From Cladosporium sp. IMV 00045 (taxonomy: Eukaryota; Ascomycota; Dothideomycetes; Cladosporiales; Cladosporiaceae), in NCBI GenBank assembly GCA_001931905.2, contig MSJI02000725.1, forward strand, positions 1-64,000: a DNA stretch of 64,000 nt. Direction: 5' to 3'. Of this stretch, positions 60,384 through 64,000 are shown in pieces (position 1 is the first letter of the stretch; each line of letters begins with the position of its first letter). Under the pieces are notes generated by a model. It searched no databases. It had not been told where the DNA came from and worked only from the letters and a program-made list of their open reading frames with translations. The position numbers were made by a program, and so were the translations under genes.

Positions 60384-61072
60384 GCGATGCATTCGTCTAT
60401 GGCATGGGTTGATGACCGCCGCCCTGTTCCTGGCAGGTAATGATCCGACTGTCTGGGTGGGTGGTCTGCGGCCTCGTGTGCTCTGCCTTCTTGATGTATC
60501 TTTTGTTCTTCGTGTCTATATCTCATGGCTTGGTGCATATGCATAGCTGAAATACCCTGAAGACATTTCGAATCTTTGCTCCAACAATCCTCAAGTTGAC
60601 CGGAGGAAGTCCTCCTAAACGGATCACCAGGTACCGCCTTCCCATTGCAATTTAAAGTGTTGAAAACCGATTGCTTCCTAAGATTAGTAAACGAAAAACC
60701 AACTTCAAATTCCTTTCTTGCTTCAATTCACTCCACTCAGTCTGTGTTCCTTGTAATGTGCACAGCTCGTGTCTTTAAAACGTAGTCAATCACAATACCA
60801 TTTTCTGTATAGAATTTAACATGGGTTGCATGCCTGTCACCACACTAAGACTTCGACCGGCGTCGCAGCTTTGTCAAATTAATGGCAGATCGCCGGCGCT
60901 TGAAGAGCAAATGATATGAGCATTGGGCATGGACGCAAAGGCGATCATGGGACCAGTGTAATTTATTAAGAAGAGTCTAGACTCTTACTGCACTCTACGT
61001 TTCCTTTCTCGTGGGCTTGACATCGGTAAAACACTTCTTCGTCAAAGGTTTGAGGTGTAACAACGACAAATC
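60384..61072. other. Intergenic region
   Basis: About 690 bases between cry-DASH and the carboxylesterase, both plus-strand. The central part (60600-60980) is AT-rich. No feature beyond the esterase promoter is supported. Confidence 0.45.
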
Positions 61073-62789
61073 ATGGGCTTCGTAGGACGGTTCGTGAGCC
61101 TTGCCGGCCTCGGCGCCAACTTCATCACTTCGGCATCCGCTGCGGCGACTTCACCGCACTCGTATCCGCAAAGTCGGAACGGCAGCGTTCCCTACGTCGA
61201 CATTACACAGGGCGGTGTTCAAGGTTTCAGAGATGGCCATGGAAATGCAGTCTACTTGGGCGTCCCCTACGCTGCTAGTACGGGGGGAGAGAACCGGTAA
61301 TTCATTTCGTCGGATGTTGACAAACACGACTTGAATCAAAGACTGACCTTTTTCTAGTTGGCGACCGCCCCAAGATCTCGAAAAATCAGGAGCTATCTTC
61401 AACGCAACCTCTTACGGCGCTACATGCCCTCAAGCCCCTGGTCCTGCGCAGTTCACTAAGCTCTCCGAGGACTGCCTGAACTTGAACATCTGGACGCCCG
61501 GCAATGGCAGCGACCTACCCGTTTTCGTGTACATGTACGGCGGGGCGATGGTGACGGGCTCGAATAGCAACCCTCAACTTCAAGGAACCAACTTTGCCCG
61601 GAATGGCGTTGTTTATGTCAACTTCAACACACGCAACAGTCTTTGGGCTTCACCCAATTCTGCAGAACTGGAGCGTGAGAATTCGGATGGGTCGCAGAAC
61701 TTCAGCATTCTGGATGTCGAGAAGGCCATGCACTGGATTCGTGAGAATATCCGTTCTTTCGGTGGAGATCCCGAGCACATCGTCTTCGGCGGCCATTCTT
61801 CCGGCTCTGTACACGTCGATCATTACCTCTGGAACAACCCAAACACCACCCTCAAAGGCGCCATGCAAATGAGCGCCAACGCCCTTTCTGGTCCCGCCTT
61901 CGCGCCAAAGAACGAGGCTCTAGACGCCGTCGCAGCAGAAGTCGGCTGCCCACCCGCCGGCCAAGGGCAAATCGACTGCCTTCGCCAACTCGACACCTCC
62001 GCCTTCCTGACCGCCAACTTCAACACCACATTCAACACCTGGTTCACGCCCTCCATCGACAACCTCACCCGCCACTCGGACTACGCCTCCCGCCTCGCCT
62101 CAGGTCACTACGCCTCCCACGTGCCCCTCCTAACCGGCACGTCGAACGGCGAAGGCACTATCTTCAGCCTGGTCTACGCCGCAGAAAATTCCAACTTCTC
62201 CTCCTGGATCAACACCTTCGACGCCGACGTCGCGCACATCCCCGACGCAGCACTTCTGGCCGCCTACTCACGGAACAGCAGCAGCAACTCCACGACAACC
62301 ACGGACTCCCAGCTCAGCGGCGCGCAATACGGCGACGCCCGCTTCGCCTGTCCCGTCGACCACCTCCTGCGCCTCCGCAGCCCGCGCCAGAAAACGTGGT
62401 CATATCGCTTCTTCGGCGCGTACGACAACGTCGTCGGCGGGCCTCCTGGCTCGGCGCCCACGCACGGCACGGAAGTGCCTTTCTTCCACGGCGGGAATGA
62501 GTGTTTCGACGGCTTGGAGGGCGTTACCGCCGAGCAGCAGGATTTGGCGGATGGTATTTTTGGTTGGTTTGTGGAGTGGATCAAGGATCCGGTTGCTGGG
62601 CCGGGGTGGAAGGCTGTGCAGGAGGGATTGGAGAGGGTGGCTTTGCTGGGGGTTCCTGGGGAGAGGGAAACCGAGAGGGTTGGGGCTGAGAGGGGGATGT
62701 TTGATGAGGTTTGTAGGGACGTTTATGAGGATTTTTGGGAGAATTATCCGGTTGTGCAGTCTGTGAGGGGCGTGCTGGAGGGGTTGTAG
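61073..62789 (+). CDS. Secreted type-B carboxylesterase/lipase
   Basis: An alpha/beta hydrolase of 551 residues in two exons, 61073..61296 and 61358..62789, with a 61-nt intron and in-phase splice CG|T-TGG. The N-terminus (VSLAGLGANFITSASAAATS) is a signal peptide. The type-B pattern is complete: an early GVPYA, EDCLNLNIWTPG, the oxyanion-loop YGGAMVTGS, the nucleophile S222 in GGHSSGS, an acid in SNGEG (about 350) and a histidine in the HGTEVPFFHG segment. Many N-glycosylation sites are present. Such fungal enzymes hydrolyse diverse esters, including plant cutin-like and feruloyl substrates. The specific substrate cannot be told from the sequence. Confidence 0.93.
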
Positions 62790-63141
62790 TGGTGGAGTTT
62801 GGTTTGGCATGGTCTGGTTGGGCATGGTGTGCAGCGGTCAAGACTCGCACTCTCTGACTACATGACTTGATCAAGAGAAGAAGAAAAAAAAAAAAAAAAA
62901 AAGTCATGTTGACAGAGGAGACAAGCAAAAAGAACCAATCCAGACGTTCGGAAAAGACTTCATTGGGGATTGACAAGCCTTCAGCCAACAGTCCTCATAA
63001 GCAAGATTCTCCTTCCGCCCTCAAGCCACCAAACGCACCCCAATCTTCAAAGACGCCCCATCAAGGCCCAAAAGCCATACAAGTCAAGCGAACAGTCTCT
63101 CCTCCCCTACCCTCAACCCCAAACCTCCAACTTACGACACC
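62790..63141. other. Convergent intergenic region with poly-A inverted repeat
   Basis: About 350 bases between the esterase stop and the SH3 gene stop. It contains a 19-A homopolymer (62884-62902) enclosed by a 9-bp inverted repeat. The rest is C-rich on the plus strand and holds 3' UTRs. Confidence 0.5.
62860..62909. repeat. Inverted repeat ACATGACTT / AAGTCATGT around poly-A
   Basis: The 9-base arms at 62860-62868 and 62901-62909 are perfectly complementary. The 32-base loop is mostly A, including a run of 19. It lies 70 bases after the esterase stop codon. Confidence 0.75.
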
Positions 63142-64000
63142 CTACCCCAACCTCCAAAGCGGCCTCGCCCTCCCCGTCTCCCACCCAGCCACGCCCTCTC
63201 TCCCATACTCCAACCCTACCCCAAAAACTTCATAACCCCATTCCACCACAACAGAAGGCACGAGTCCCCTCCTCCCATCCCTCTCCGCCCTCAACCACAT
63301 CTCTCCACAGCACACCGCGCCCCGAATTCGCACCTGATCGCCTGCGCGGAAAGGCAGGTGTGTCGAGGCGTGACCGGGCCAATCGTGCAAAGCCACCAAT
63401 GTGCTGTCGGTGAAATTGGACCAGATGCTCGCGAAAGCGACTGTGTCGGAGATTTGTAGTAGCGCAGGGATTGGGTCGTGCAAGTTCTCGATGCGCATCA
63501 GGTCGCCGAGGGGGTCTTCTTCGTCTTCGTCGTCTTCTAGAGCCAGTGTGGGATTAATTTCGTAAAGGGTGCCATGGTAGCTGCGTCGCAAGGACCCGCC
63601 CAGGTGGAAGCGCCAAGATGGGGGTCGCTCTTCTTCGGGCTCCAGGCGTGGAGCGACAGGGGGTTCGGGTTGTTGTTGTCCTTGTGGGAGAGGTGGATGG
63701 GGTGGGTGGGGTGGTGTTGCGGCGGCGGGAGAGGAAGAACGCGGAATGGCATGTCGTCCGAGGCAGTTTAGGGCGGATGCTGGTATGCTGACTGATAGTT
63801 CAAGTGTTTGATATGGAGCAGGGCTTGGGAAATTGCTTTGAGCTGGGCTCCTCCTACTTTGATCTTGGTCGTTTGAGACGGAACGTGGTGCGTGAATCCT
63901 TTGTGGCCGTGATGATTCGTACAGAATTGGAGAGACGATGCTTGGGGTCAGGGGTGGGAGGGTGAGGCGCGGATCTGGACCTTGCGGCGTAGCATCGCCT
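63142..64000 (-). CDS. SH3-domain protein, C-terminal part (partial)
   Basis: An open minus-strand frame enters from the right edge and ends at 63142, giving 285 codons plus stop with no in-frame stop and no ATG inside the window, so the 5' part lies outside. The visible part begins with disordered, Ser/Pro-rich sequence (IHAPRSVSNDQDQSRRS), then a Pro/Gln/Glu-rich stretch, an acidic patch (EDDEDEEDPLGDL), and a C-terminal SH3 domain at about residues 205-262 (LVALHDWPGHASTHLPF; GDQVRIRG; WLRAERDGRRGLVPSVVVEW). The SH3 signature (ALxDW, then W-x-A, then G-x-VP) is clear. A role in polarity, endocytosis or signalling scaffolding is inference. I do not recognise the orthologue. Confidence 0.75.
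   Translation of the reverse strand, partial: GDATPQGPDPRLTLPPLTPSIVSPILYESSRPQRIHAPRSVSNDQDQSRRSPAQSNFPSPAPYQTLELSVSIPASALNCLGRHAIPRSSSPAAATPPHPPHPPLPQGQQQPEPPVAPRLEPEEERPPSWRFHLGGSLRRSYHGTLYEINPTLALEDDEDEEDPLGDLMRIENLHDPIPALLQISDTVAFASIWSNFTDSTLVALHDWPGHASTHLPFRAGDQVRIRGAVCCGEMWLRAERDGRRGLVPSVVVEWGYEVFGVGLEYGREGVAGWETGRARPLWRLG

Noticed and set aside
59301..60392. A 363-codon open frame antisense to cry-DASH
   Set aside because: Same cause: high third-position GC on the sense strand. No domain is seen in the antisense translation.

Overview
The window is nuclear DNA of a filamentous ascomycete. Most genes carry short GT-AG introns (about 50-80 nt, several with a CTAAC-like branch site), and the gene set is typical of Pezizomycotina: an AzgA purine permease, a NIMA kinase, cry-DASH, a Zn2Cys6 regulator, an F-box protein and a STAND-type N-terminal domain. 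A Dothideomycete is my best guess, from the general look of the proteins only. One 20-base N gap lies in a poly-A run at 56415-56434. For nearly all spliced genes the inferred exons sum to an exact multiple of three, which supports the models.

Layout. 1-5097: the 3' end of eIF2-beta, a small PHD-finger protein (minus) and the GARP subunit Vps53. 5108-7694: a STAND-N/ankyrin-like gene (minus) with an in-frame TGA. 8090-17565: an accessory-looking block with a full-length ABCB exporter (minus), a divergent Zn2Cys6 transcription factor (plus) and an ACS/Dal5-type MFS permease (minus) convergent with the regulator. 19083-21205: a P-loop kinase / HAD phosphatase / UPRTase fusion (minus) broken by a -1 frame change and an in-frame TAG. 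21768-21848: tRNA-Ser(GCT). 23292-25575: a secreted GH2 glycosidase.

26581-36540 is housekeeping: NIMA kinase (minus), ankyrin/BTB protein (plus), AzgA permease (minus) and CDT1 (plus). 37488-44696, all minus: a ferric-reductase-like oxidoreductase, mitochondrial release factor MRF1, an F-box protein and the CPSF subunit YTH1. 45535-56247: a CUE/CCCH/SMR protein (plus) head to head with YTH1, glutamate decarboxylase (minus), a secreted two-domain fasciclin protein and the bifunctional arginine enzyme ARG5,6 (plus). 58392-64000: cry-DASH, a secreted carboxylesterase and a partial SH3 protein running off the right edge (minus).

Most genes are unrelated neighbours. The possible functional grouping is the ABC/Zn2Cys6/MFS block. 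The least explained loci are the interrupted fusion gene, whose frame change sits at a heptamer of the -1 slippage form, and the interrupted STAND-N/ankyrin gene. Decay, sequencing error and recoding cannot be separated from sequence alone.
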